From: Nocardia mexicana NBRC 108244
GTDB taxonomy: Bacteria > Actinomycetota > Actinomycetes > Mycobacteriales > Mycobacteriaceae
Length of the DNA: 64,000 nt
Direction of reading: 5' to 3'
Assembly: GCF_001613165.1 (NCBI RefSeq)
Contig: NZ_BDBV01000050.1
Coordinates: forward strand, 62,001-126,000
Part shown: piece after piece, positions 26,523 to 33,474 of the stretch
Numbering within the stretch: the stretch's first letter is position 1
Layout of the letters: every line of letters starts with the position of its first letter
The notes under the pieces: model-generated
Databases searched by the model: none
Seen by the model: the letters and a program-made list of their open reading frames with translations, nothing else
Told to the model about the DNA's origin: nothing
Program-made: the position numbers and the translations under genes

Positions 26523-28196
26523 TTACGGGGTGGTGAGGGCGTGGTTGACGGCGGTGCCGAAGGTGAGGTCGTTGGAGCTGGTGAGGCGGGTGTAGGTGCC
26601 GCCGGTTTTCTGGGCGAGGGTTTGCAGGGTCTGGGTGCCCTGGCCGCCGACGACGATGACGTCGACGCGGACGGGGTGGGCCGAATCGGTCGCGGCGGTG
26701 ATCTTGGAGAGCAGTTGGTCGCCGGTCAGGGAGGAACCGTCGTTGGGGCCGCCGGTGATCAACAGCACCGAATTGGTGCGGCCCTGGGCGTGGCCGGTGA
26801 CGGCGCTCTTGTAGGCCGCCTCCAGGGCGGGATAGGTGCGGTCCGACTGCGCCGAGGACACCGAGACGTTGCCGAGCGACTGGGCTAGTTCGGTGCGGTG
26901 CTGCCGGGTCAGCGGGGCGGTCTGGGAAACCACCTTGTACGGGTTGCCGTTGTCCTGATCACCGGCGTAGGTCCAGACGCCGAGCCCGAAGTCCGGCGGC
27001 ATGGTGTCCATCGTCGACTGCAGCGCGCCGAGCGTGTTGGCCAGCCGGGTGAGCGAGCCGTCGGTGGCGCCCATGGCGGCGGAGGTATCGAGCAGAACCG
27101 TCGACTGCACGCCCAGCACCGGATTCGCCAGAACCGACTTCACTTGGTCGAGAACGGATTTCGGCGAGGCGGCGACCGACGCGGCGGCGGGCTGGAACCC
27201 GTTGTCGGCGAAGAGTTTCTGCTGTTCGGGGGCGCGCAGGTAATCGGTGAAGATTCCGGCGACGAGGTTCTGAGTCTTGTCCACCCACGGCCCGGTCAGC
27301 AGGGCGGCGGGGTAGTCGGCGACGGGGTTCGCTCCGTCGGGGCGGAACTCGGTGGTGCCGCCCGAGGTTTTGAGTTGCTGTTCGGTAACCGCAGTGGCGT
27401 GGATGGCGGCGTTCGCGGCCCCGGGGGCTCCGGTGAGGCTCGCCAACGCACCCGTCGTATCGCCGGATTCGGGTGCGCCCGCGGCAAGCTGCGAGATTCC
27501 GGAGACCACCTGCCCGGTGCGGGCCGCCTCGTCGGTGAGCGGTTCGGCTCCGGAGACATTCGAGCCCACGGCCAGGGCGGCGGCGAGCGCCTTGTCCCCG
27601 GCGGGCATCGCCATGCGCAGACCGCCCCAGCCGTCGAGCCCGACCTCCCCGAGCGAACCCTGCTGCAGCCGAGGCAGATCCGACCAGCCGACCTTCGCCT
27701 GGTCCAGCGCCTGACGCAGCTGTTCGGGCACGGCCAGCACGATCGGGCTCACCGCCACCGACGCGGGGACGCCGCCGATCAGGCCGGGCACGCGCATCTG
27801 CTCGACCGACCGGGTCGAGTCCGCGATCCACAGCGCGGGCTCGGGGCCCAGCTTGGAATCCCAGCCGCGTCCGGAGGTGAACGCGCCCACCATCGCCGCC
27901 GACGGCTGCGCGTTCACCGCCACCGTGACGCAGTGGTCGCGCACCTGCGGTTTGGTGGCGTTGTAGCGGTCGGCGGCCGCGCGCACGGGCGTGGCGATAT
28001 CGGGATCGACGGTCACCGGCAGGGTGACCTGCCCCTCCACGCATTCTCCGGCGGCGCTACGGTCCGAGGACGCCGAATGCCCCCGCAGCCAGAACCAGCC
28101 ACCCACCGCGGCCACCACGAGTAGCACCGCCACCACGGACACGACCAGACCCTTACTGACGCCCCGCGAACTGCTGGCGCTGCGATGTGTACCCAC
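26523..28196 (-). CDS. Substrate-binding and VWA domain membrane protein
   Basis: This 557-residue protein has one N-terminal hydrophobic segment (about 16-38: LVVSVVAVLLVVAAVGGWFWL). A periplasmic-binding-like region follows (CVTVAVNAQPSAAMVGAF and ALWIADSTRSV). A C-terminal von Willebrand A domain runs from about residue 370 (QSTVLLDTSAAMG, a degenerate MIDAS where DxSxS is DTSAA, then VLLITGGPNDGS). Rv1836c near glcB in M. tuberculosis has a similar layout, so this is probably its counterpart. Cell-surface location is inferred from the anchor. Function unknown. Confidence 0.82.
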   Translation of the reverse strand: MGTHRSASSSRGVSKGLVVSVVAVLLVVAAVGGWFWLRGHSASSDRSAAGECVEGQVTLPVTVDPDIATPVRAAADRYNATKPQVRDHCVTVAVNAQPSAAMVGAFTSGRGWDSKLGPEPALWIADSTRSVEQMRVPGLIGGVPASVAVSPIVLAVPEQLRQALDQAKVGWSDLPRLQQGSLGEVGLDGWGGLRMAMPAGDKALAAALAVGSNVSGAEPLTDEAARTGQVVSGISQLAAGAPESGDTTGALASLTGAPGAANAAIHATAVTEQQLKTSGGTTEFRPDGANPVADYPAALLTGPWVDKTQNLVAGIFTDYLRAPEQQKLFADNGFQPAAASVAASPKSVLDQVKSVLANPVLGVQSTVLLDTSAAMGATDGSLTRLANTLGALQSTMDTMPPDFGLGVWTYAGDQDNGNPYKVVSQTAPLTRQHRTELAQSLGNVSVSSAQSDRTYPALEAAYKSAVTGHAQGRTNSVLLITGGPNDGSSLTGDQLLSKITAATDSAHPVRVDVIVVGGQGTQTLQTLAQKTGGTYTRLTSSNDLTFGTAVNHALTTP

Positions 28197-28242
28197 GGTT
28201 CACCAGTGTATGTTCACGCCGCATTTGCCGCTCCGTCGCTCG

Positions 28243-28276
28243 GCCCGCCCCACCCGCTGGGGCGGGTGGGGCGGGC
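28243..28276 (-). terminator. Perfect 15-bp hairpin between whiB and the VWA gene
   Basis: GCCCGCCCCACCCGC (28243-28257) pairs perfectly with GCGGGTGGGGCGGGC (28262-28276) across a four-base loop. It lies 3' of the leftward whiB gene and upstream of the VWA gene, a position that suits a terminator for whiB. There is no T tract on either side. Confidence 0.7.
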
Positions 28277-28418
28277 TATCTATGGATCCAGTGGGGCGCG
28301 CTATCTATGGATCCAGCGGTGGGGCGCTGTTTCTGTGGATCAGGCGGGCGGGGCCCTGGTCCCTATAGATCAGGGCTTACCTGCGGATCAGATAGGTCAG
28401 GGCTTACCTGCGGATCAG
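28275..28418. repeat. Degenerate ~25-27 bp tandem repeats running into the whiB 3' end
   Basis: GCTATCTATGGATCCAG occurs at 28275-28291 and again at 28300-28316. More diverged units ending in GGATCAG or AGATCAGG follow. An exact 21-bp duplication is seen at 28371-28391 and 28398-28418; its second copy contains the last codons and TAA of the whiB gene, so the gene's tail has been duplicated downstream of itself. This looks like replication slippage in a non-coding stretch. Confidence 0.8.
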
Positions 28419-28664
28419 GCGGCCGCGGTCGTACTCGTGGCCGCCCCAGACGCCGGACTGGCCGGTGTCGGCGGCGAACTCGCCGCACTGGCGGCGGATC
28501 GGGCAGCCGGCGCAGACGGTGCGGGCGTAGGCGAAGTCCTGCGACGGGTACGGGAACCACGCGTCATGATTCGGGTCACCCTTGCAAGCGGCACCCTCCC
28601 AGCTCTGCGAATCCGAGAGCGGAAGCAGATCCACCAGGGTGAGTTCCTGTAGTGCGTTGGTCAT
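28404..28664 (-). CDS. WhiB-family transcriptional regulator
   Basis: This 86-residue protein shows the four iron-sulfur cysteines in WhiB order: C in WEGAACKGDPN, then CAGCPIRRQC supplying three, followed by GVWGG and a basic tail (RGRLIRR) that contacts DNA or sigma factor. The D-x-W-F-x-P element (HDAWFPYPS) is typical. ATG 28664 has a strong AAAGGAGG site upstream; the longer frame is shadow. It is the next gene after the HNH nuclease on the same strand, 25 bp away. Subclass not assigned. Confidence 0.92.
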   Translation of the reverse strand: MTNALQELTLVDLLPLSDSQSWEGAACKGDPNHDAWFPYPSQDFAYARTVCAGCPIRRQCGEFAADTGQSGVWGGHEYDRGRLIRR

Positions 28665-28689
28665 TTCGGATCCCCTCCTTTCTCGGGGC

Positions 28690-29244
28690 TCAGGTGGTGG
28701 CGGCCAGGTCCTTCCAGATCCGCCGTTGTCTCTTCTCCATCTCGTTGGGGGCCTTCGGCTCCCACAGCAGTCGCATACCGGCCTCTTCCGGCGTGCGATC
28801 CGCCTTGTGCGTGTTGCACGGCCCACACGCGGCGATCAGGTTGTTCCACGTGTTCGGTCCGCCCCGGCTGCGCGGCCGGATGTGGTCGACGGTGCGGGCC
28901 CATCCGGCGCAGTACCCGCAGCGGTGCTCGTCACGCCGCAGCACCCCCGCGAGGGTGGCGCGGCTCTCGTCGTGCACCAGCACCCGGTGTTCGAGGTAGA
29001 CGTAGCGCAGCAGCCGAATCGTTTGCGGCAGTGCGAGTTCCAGGTGCTTGGACCGGATCGGAAAGTGCGGCTCCCACGCGGCGACGGTCTCGGCGGCGCC
29101 GGTGATGAGCAGCACCACCGCCCGGTCGGCGCCGATATCGGTGAGCGCCTCGTAGGAGGCGTTGAGTACCAGCACGCCGGTGTTTATCCAGTTGTCGGGG
29201 GTGGGGGCCGCGTCGGGGGCCCGGCGGAACAGCATGGGTGTCAC
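28690..29244 (-). CDS. HNH endonuclease family protein
   Basis: This protein of about 184 residues has a C-terminal HNH domain: RRDEHRCGYC, ARTVDHIRPRSRGGPNTWNNLIAACGPCNTHKADRTP, with the DHI-x-P-x-S-x-GG and N...C-x2-C-N-x-H-K pattern of McrA-like HNH nucleases. The N-terminal ~90 residues (NTGVLVLNASYEALTDI, AVVLLITGAAETVA) belong to the conserved actinobacterial version. GTG 29244 is taken as start; ATG 29235 is three codons on. It is followed after 25 bp by whiB. Biological target unknown; these are chromosomal, not clearly linked to restriction. Confidence 0.87.
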   Translation of the reverse strand: MTPMLFRRAPDAAPTPDNWINTGVLVLNASYEALTDIGADRAVVLLITGAAETVAAWEPHFPIRSKHLELALPQTIRLLRYVYLEHRVLVHDESRATLAGVLRRDEHRCGYCAGWARTVDHIRPRSRGGPNTWNNLIAACGPCNTHKADRTPEEAGMRLLWEPKAPNEMEKRQRRIWKDLAATT

Positions 29245-29287
29245 CAGGTTTCGAGGAGTGAACGAACAGGGGGAGTGCGGGCGGGGG

Positions 29288-29419
29288 TCAGGCCTGGCCC
29301 GGGAGGCGGCGGCCGAGTTCGCTGCCGTCGAGCAGGGCGTTCGGGTCGAGTCGATCGGTGCTCGAAAGCCGCTGCGGGGCATAGTTGTTCATTGCCGGGC
29401 GGTTATTGTCCGGATGCAT
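29288..29419 (-). CDS. Small hypothetical protein, 43 residues
   Basis: ATG 29419 is preceded by an exceptionally good ribosome site (GGAAGGAGGAGG about 5 bp upstream) and opens a 43-codon frame ending TGA at 29288. The product begins MHPDNNRPAMNNYAPQRL and ends GSELGRRLPGQA. It is polar, rich in Asn, Arg, Leu and Pro, with no signal, no cysteine and no membrane segment. It lies 43 bp before the HNH gene on the same strand and may lead that operon. I recognise no family. It could be a leader peptide, a small effector, or a precursor peptide; no modification enzyme is adjacent. Confidence 0.6.
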   Translation of the reverse strand: MHPDNNRPAMNNYAPQRLSSTDRLDPNALLDGSELGRRLPGQA

Positions 29420-29565
29420 CAGCCACCTCCTCCTTCCTGGTGTTCGTCGAAAGCCTCGGCCCCGAACGGGACCGATTGATCATCGTCTTCATGGTGACAC
29501 AGCGTTACGGCCGTTGTCGGGTCATTTTCGGCCGTGCGAGGTGGTGTGACCCCCCTCGTCGCGAT

Positions 29566-30402
29566 CTACAACGAGGAGGCGCGCGATTTTGTTCCGGACC
29601 TGCTCGTCCGCGCCGGGCGCACGAACAGGAACAGCACCGGAACCAGGTACGCCGTCCACACGATCGCCTGCAGCACACTCGGTTTCGGCTGGAAGTTGAA
29701 GATTCCCTTCAGCAGGGTGCCGTACCAGCTGTCCGGGGGAATCGTGTCACTGATGTCGAAGAGGCGGTTGTTCAGGCCGGGCAGGATGTTCGCCTCCTGC
29801 AGGTCGTGCACCCCGTAGGCGATGACGCCGGCCGCGATGACGATCAGCATGGCGCCGGTCCAGGTGAAGAATTTCGCCAGATTGATCCGCAGCGCACCGC
29901 GATAGAACAGCCAGCCGATCACCACGGCCGTGATCAGCCCCAGTGCGGCCCCCACGACGGGCCGGACGCCGTCGTCGGCGGCCTGCACCGACGCCCAGAG
30001 GAACAGCGCCGTCTCCAGGCCCTCTCGGCCGACCGCGAGGAATGCGAGCAGCACGAGCGCGCCGGTGCCGATGGTCAGTGCCTGATCCAGCTTGCCGTGC
30101 AGTTCGGCCTTCAGATATCGGGCGGTCCGGCGCATCCAGAAGATCATCCAGGTCACCAGGGATACGGCCAGGATCGACAGGATTCCGCCCAGCGCTTCCT
30201 GCGCCTCGAAAGTCAGCTGGCGCGAACCGAATTGCAGCGCCGCCCCCGCCCCGAGACTGATGCATATCGCCGCGCCGACGCCGAACCAGATCGGGGGGAG
30301 CTTATCGGTGTTACCGGTCTTTACCAGGTAGGCGACGAGAATGCTGACCACGAGGCAGGCCTCGAGGCCTTCGCGCAGGCCGATCAGATAGTTGGCGAAC
30401 AC
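29566..30402 (-). CDS. efeU: High-affinity iron permease, FTR1/EfeU family
   Basis: This 278-residue protein has about seven transmembrane helices and two REGLE motifs (LIGLREGLEACLV near residue 8 and LAVGREGLETALFL near 124), the iron-binding signature of FTR1/EfeU permeases. It imports ferric or ferrous iron across the cytoplasmic membrane. It begins 21 bp after the P19-like lipoprotein stop and is expected to be co-transcribed with it from the promoter carrying the IdeR-like box. The usual EfeB peroxidase is not in the window. Confidence 0.92.
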   Translation of the reverse strand: MFANYLIGLREGLEACLVVSILVAYLVKTGNTDKLPPIWFGVGAAICISLGAGAALQFGSRQLTFEAQEALGGILSILAVSLVTWMIFWMRRTARYLKAELHGKLDQALTIGTGALVLLAFLAVGREGLETALFLWASVQAADDGVRPVVGAALGLITAVVIGWLFYRGALRINLAKFFTWTGAMLIVIAAGVIAYGVHDLQEANILPGLNNRLFDISDTIPPDSWYGTLLKGIFNFQPKPSVLQAIVWTAYLVPVLFLFVRPARTSRSGTKSRASSL

Positions 30403-30423
30403 GGCGATCGTCCGGGTGCCCGG

Positions 30424-31014
30424 TCAGCCTTCCGGCTTCAGCTGGACGTTCTCGAAGGTGACGGTGGCGCCCTCGCTCAGCGCCGGTTTCTCCCCGCTGC
30501 CGCCGTGCCGCAGGAATGTCGGCGGCTGCAGCGTGGCGCGCAGCGTGTAGGTGCCGTCGGGGACGGAGAAGTTGTTGGCGTAGTGGAAGAACGGCGCGTA
30601 GTAGAAGTTCAGGTTCTGCCCCTGCACCACGGCACCGTCGGGGCCGATCACCTCGAGGCGGATCGGGACGTCGGGCACGATCCGGCCCGTGGACGCCTCC
30701 ATCGGGATGATCTCGATGTGGTGCGTTTCGCCGGGTGCGGGCGGGCGGTTGACCTGTTTGCCGTCGACGACCTGGAACCAGGGTTCGGCCGCCTCGACGA
30801 TATAGCCGACGCGATAGTCGCCCGCGGTGGCGCTGCCTCCGTTGGCGGCTATCTCGGCCTCGAGGACCGTGTACTGCTCGGCGACACCGGCCGGGATCGA
30901 CTGTTGCGCGGGGGGCTTGTCACCGTCGGACTCGTCGTCGCCACAGGACGCCGACAGCAGTGCGAGAGGAACGAATACCGCGAGGGTGCGGAGTAACGCC
31001 TTTGAACTGGTCAT
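30424..31014 (-). CDS. Iron-transport lipoprotein, P19/Tp34 family
   Basis: This 196-residue lipoprotein has an N-terminal signal with lipobox LLSASC (cysteine near residue 24). It then resembles the P19/Tp34 Fe2+ transport family, with ETHHIEIIPMEASTGRIVPDVPI, a YAPFFHYANNF segment and GTYTLRATLQPP. P19-type proteins bind copper/iron and partner FTR1-like permeases (the FetMP system). ATG 31014 gives a proper signal; the upstream MKRLDQ extension is disfavoured. The IdeR-like box is 26 bp upstream of this start, so iron repression is expected. Confidence 0.87.
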   Translation of the reverse strand: MTSSKALLRTLAVFVPLALLSASCGDDESDGDKPPAQQSIPAGVAEQYTVLEAEIAANGGSATAGDYRVGYIVEAAEPWFQVVDGKQVNRPPAPGETHHIEIIPMEASTGRIVPDVPIRLEVIGPDGAVVQGQNLNFYYAPFFHYANNFSVPDGTYTLRATLQPPTFLRHGGSGEKPALSEGATVTFENVQLKPEG

Positions 31015-31039
31015 TTGATCTAGCCGCTTCAATCGTCCA

Positions 31040-31058
31040 TAAGGTGAGCCAAACCTAA
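31040..31058 (-). promoter_or_regulatory. IdeR/DtxR-like iron box
   Basis: On the reverse strand the 19 bases read TTAGGTTTGGCTCACCTTA, matching 16 of 19 positions of the mycobacterial IdeR consensus TTAGGTTAGGCTAACCTAA. The box is 26 bp upstream of the P19-like lipoprotein start and 112 bp upstream of the divergent cupredoxin lipoprotein. Iron-bound IdeR would repress the uptake operon, and perhaps both directions. Confidence 0.8.
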
Positions 31059-31170
31059 AGTGTAATGTGCGTCACGTCAAGAGGTTCGGCAATCGGCACC
31101 CGCTCACCGGTCGAGAACGGTGCTACGGTGCTGCCATCGTCGTCCGTACCGCTCGCCCCCGGGAGCTGTC

Positions 31171-31545
31171 GTGAGAACTCGACTCCTTCGCCACGCCGTA
31201 ATCGCCCTCGCCGCCGCGGGACTCGCGGTCGCCTGTACCGAGAAGGGCGGCGACGACGGCTCCGGCGCCATCGCCGTGACCAACACCGATGACAGCTGCG
31301 AGCTGTCCAGAACCTCGGCGCCGGTGGGGGCGATCACCTTCGAGGTGCGAAACAAGGGGACCAGGATTACCGAGTTCTATCTCTACACACCCGACGGGAA
31401 GGTGGTGAGCGAGGTGGAGGGCATCGGCCCGGGCCTGTCGCGCAGCATGACCGTTCAGGTCACCGAGCCCGGGACATATTCCACCGCTTGTAAACCGGGG
31501 ATGGTGGGCGCGGGAATCCGGGGACAGTTCACCGTCACGAAGTAG
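31171..31545 (+). CDS. EfeO-type cupredoxin lipoprotein
   Basis: This 124-residue lipoprotein has a signal with lipobox LAVAC (cysteine near residue 23) and a cupredoxin fold of the EfeO N-terminal type: AIAVTNTDDSCELS, GAITFEVRNKGTRITEFYLY, a GPGLSRSMTVQV strand and GTYSTACKPGM. EfeO delivers iron to the EfeU permease. Only the cupredoxin domain is present; the M75 peptidase-like domain of full EfeO is missing, as in short forms. GTG 31171 follows GGGAG. It is divergent from the P19/FTR1 genes. Confidence 0.83.
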   Translation: MRTRLLRHAVIALAAAGLAVACTEKGGDDGSGAIAVTNTDDSCELSRTSAPVGAITFEVRNKGTRITEFYLYTPDGKVVSEVEGIGPGLSRSMTVQVTEPGTYSTACKPGMVGAGIRGQFTVTK

Positions 31546-31642
31546 CGCTTCCTCGCCCGTTCCGCGAAATATCTTGTAGTAGAACGTGTATCGGATCGTG
31601 AGTTCGCGGGCAGCTCCCGTGCAGAGGTTATCGACGCCGACG

Positions 31643-31867
31643 TCACGTGTCCAACCAGTGTGCGATCTCGTCGAGATGCTCTGCCGCGAAGAGGTCCGCG
31701 CCATCGACTGCGTCCAATAGTCGCCACACGGACGGTGTGTAAGGACCGTGCACCAGGCGGTAGCCCGCCCGTTCCGCACGGGCCGCGAGGTCTGGAGCGG
31801 CCCGCAACTCGGCGGCTTGCGCGTCGGCGGTCGCGGCGCTGTCCGGCTCGATATCCATGTCAGGCAT
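31643..31867 (-). CDS. Small acidic hypothetical protein
   Basis: This protein of about 74 residues starts MPDMDIEPDSAATADAQA and ends AEHLDEIAHWLDT. It is strongly acidic and Ala-rich, with one hydrophobic patch (GYRLVHGPYTPSVWRLL). I know no family. ATG 31867 overlaps the stop of the winged-helix gene by 8 bases (ATGCCTGA), so translation is coupled; ATG 31858 is an alternative. It may be a partner of that DNA-binding protein. Confidence 0.55.
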   Translation of the reverse strand: MPDMDIEPDSAATADAQAAELRAAPDLAARAERAGYRLVHGPYTPSVWRLLDAVDGADLFAAEHLDEIAHWLDT

Positions 31868-32117
31868 CCACCCTGCCGAAGTCGGTTGCCTTCGCGGCCA
31901 ATGTGTTCCGGCCCAGTTGAGTAATTTCGTAGCGGCCCCTGCGTGGCCCGGTCATAATGAGGTTGCGGCTGGCGAGATTCGCTACAGCCTGGCGGGCGGT
32001 CCATTCGGTGAGGCTCGCCGAAATTTTTATCTGATGTTCCGTGAGCATTCCTCCGCAGCTCAGGGCCCGAAGGACCCGGGCCTGGGCGATGGTGAGTTTT
32101 CCGTGTTGCTGGTTCAT
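31860..32117 (-). CDS. Small winged-helix DNA-binding protein
   Basis: This 85-residue protein starting MNQQHGKLTIAQARVLRALSCGGMLTEHQIKI is a compact winged helix of the MarR/ArsR-like type; SASLTEWTARQAVANLASRNLIMTG reads as the recognition helix and GRYEITQLGRNTLA as the wing. ATG 32117 is chosen because the upstream sequence is non-family and overlaps the divergent regulator's promoter. It is coupled to the acidic small protein downstream and diverges from the XRE gene 158 bp away. Confidence 0.62.
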   Translation of the reverse strand: MNQQHGKLTIAQARVLRALSCGGMLTEHQIKISASLTEWTARQAVANLASRNLIMTGPRRGRYEITQLGRNTLAAKATDFGRVDA

Positions 32118-32275
32118 GCCGTTATGGTGCGCCGCGTGGTCATGGCGGGAGGTGCGAAACGGGCTGTGCCAAGCGATCTGCGCATGTGCCCTGCATGCTT
32201 CCTGATCCGGGCACAGCGCGATTCCCGCGGTGGGAAATGGCAGGTCAGGTCTTGAGAAACGAAAGGGGACAGGTG

Positions 32276-33166
32276 ATGGGAGGCAAGCCGGAGCACGGCA
32301 TGTCGACGCTCGTGCGACGCCAGCTGGGCCGAGCACTGCGGGACGCGAGGCAGGCGCTGGGATACACCCTGGAACAGGTTGCCGAGGCGATGGAAACGAG
32401 TCGATCGACGCTCGGTCGGCTCGAACTCGGGCAGAACGAGAAGATCAGGGGGCGGGAAATCGAGGGTCTGTGTCGGTTCTACGGGTTGTCCGATGAGCGG
32501 ACCGAGTACTTGAAATCTCTGGTGGCGCAAGCACACACGAAGTCATGGTGGCAAGCGCACCGACAGCTGGTCCTGCCTGAGTTCAACGCATACCTCGAGA
32601 TGGAGTCTGGAGCGTGCGAGCTGTCGTTCTATCAGCCCATGGTCATCCCGGGGCTATTGCAAACACTGGACTATTCGAAGGCGATGGAACGTCCCTTTCT
32701 CCCGACCGATGATCCGGCCCTGATGGACCAGCGAGCGGCGCTTCGAATACAGCGATCTGCGATCCTTACTCGGCGTCACAGGCCTGTGCGGGTGGAATTT
32801 CTTCTGCACGAAGCTGTTCCGCTCACATCGGCTGTACCCGATCGTATGATGGCGGCGCAACTCCGTCATGTTGCCGACATGGGCACCCGGGAGAATGTGA
32901 CGGTTCGGATCGTTCCGTTCGCGGCGGGCTTCCCGACCGGGGCTCCGGTTTCTCCCTACATCATCCTCGACTTCGCGCCTGACCTGCGGGGAATTACGGA
33001 GCCGCCAGTCGTTTATACCGAAAACACCATCGGTACAATGGTTTTCGAAGAAGTCGACGATGTAGAACGATTTCGGCAGATACATGAAAGACTGCGGACG
33101 GCGGCGTTGGACGAGCGTGCGACTCGCGATCTGCTCAGAAGGCTAGCAAGGAGGTACGAACAGTGA
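32276..33166 (+). CDS. XRE-family regulator with DUF5753 domain
   Basis: This 296-residue protein has an N-terminal helix-turn-helix (LGRALRDARQALGYTLEQVAEAMETSRSTLGRLELGQN, about 16-55). A DUF5753 ligand-like domain runs through the rest (ELSFYQPMVIPGLLQTLDYSKAM, RVEFLLHEAVPLTS, GTRENVTVRIVPFAAGF). ATG 32276 follows GAAAGGGGA. The stop overlaps the start of the DUF397 gene (GTGA), the standard pairing in actinobacteria, where such pairs control development or antibiotic production. Base composition in its second half is lower in GC than its surroundings. Confidence 0.88.
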   Translation: MGGKPEHGMSTLVRRQLGRALRDARQALGYTLEQVAEAMETSRSTLGRLELGQNEKIRGREIEGLCRFYGLSDERTEYLKSLVAQAHTKSWWQAHRQLVLPEFNAYLEMESGACELSFYQPMVIPGLLQTLDYSKAMERPFLPTDDPALMDQRAALRIQRSAILTRRHRPVRVEFLLHEAVPLTSAVPDRMMAAQLRHVADMGTRENVTVRIVPFAAGFPTGAPVSPYIILDFAPDLRGITEPPVVYTENTIGTMVFEEVDDVERFRQIHERLRTAALDERATRDLLRRLARRYEQ

Positions 33167-33369
33167 CGATCCAGCTGTCGGGGGCGGAATGGTTCAAGTC
33201 GTCGCGGAGCGCACAAGGCCGGGAGTGCGTCGAGGTCGCGTGGCTCGATGCCGGGCATGTCGGTGTGCGGGACTCGAAGAACCCCGAAGGCCCGGCGCTG
33301 GTGTTCTGCCCGGGCGAGTGGGATGCGTTCACCGTCGGTGTGCGGGAGGGTGAATTCGACCGGGCGTAA
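33163..33369 (+). CDS. DUF397 small protein
   Basis: This 68-residue protein has the DUF397 pattern: WFKSSRSAQGRECVEVAW near the start, VGVRDSKNPEGPALVFCPGEWDAFTVGV, and a short acidic tail. It starts at GTG 33163, overlapping the XRE gene stop by four bases, so the two are translationally coupled. DUF397 proteins act with the adjacent XRE/DUF5753 regulator, and some such pairs behave like toxin-antitoxin systems. Confidence 0.88.
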   Translation: MTIQLSGAEWFKSSRSAQGRECVEVAWLDAGHVGVRDSKNPEGPALVFCPGEWDAFTVGVREGEFDRA

Positions 33370-33393
33370 GCGTGGTTCGATTGCCACGCCGAC

Positions 33394-33426
33394 AAGGGGT
33401 GCGGGAACATGTAAGGGGTGCGGGAA
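33394..33426. repeat. Short direct repeat AAGGGGTGCGGGAA (two copies)
   Basis: AAGGGGTGCGGGAA occurs at 33394-33407 and 33413-33426, 19 bp apart, in the gap before the DUF222 gene. Related sequence in inverted arrangement occurs at 51227-51300, so this is a small interspersed repeat family within the window. Confidence 0.7.
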
Positions 33427-33461
33427 TCGATCTTTGCGTGACGAAATGCGTTGTGGCCGAA

Positions 33462-33467
33462 TATAAT
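33462..33467 (+). promoter_or_regulatory. Perfect -10 box for the DUF222 gene
   Basis: TATAAT at 33462-33467 ends 7 bp before GTG 33475. The spacing suits transcription starting at or next to the start codon, giving a leaderless mRNA. No ribosome site is present, which fits. No clear -35 element is seen at 16-18 bp. Confidence 0.6.
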
Positions 33468-33474
33468 CGAACAT

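Noticed and set aside
26523..28196. The VWA protein might be a complete solute-binding transporter component.
   Set aside because: It has no permease or ATPase neighbours, and its C-terminal VWA domain is not found in ABC transport proteins.
28363..28826. A larger protein extending WhiB upstream or in other frames.
   Set aside because: The strong AAAGGAGG site and the conserved start at 28664 define the WhiB gene; the extra sequence has no WhiB character and overlaps the HNH gene.
33394..33426. The two AAGGGGTGCGGGAA copies might be attachment sites flanking an inserted element.
   Set aside because: They are only 19 bp apart and no integrase, tRNA or recombinase gene is nearby.
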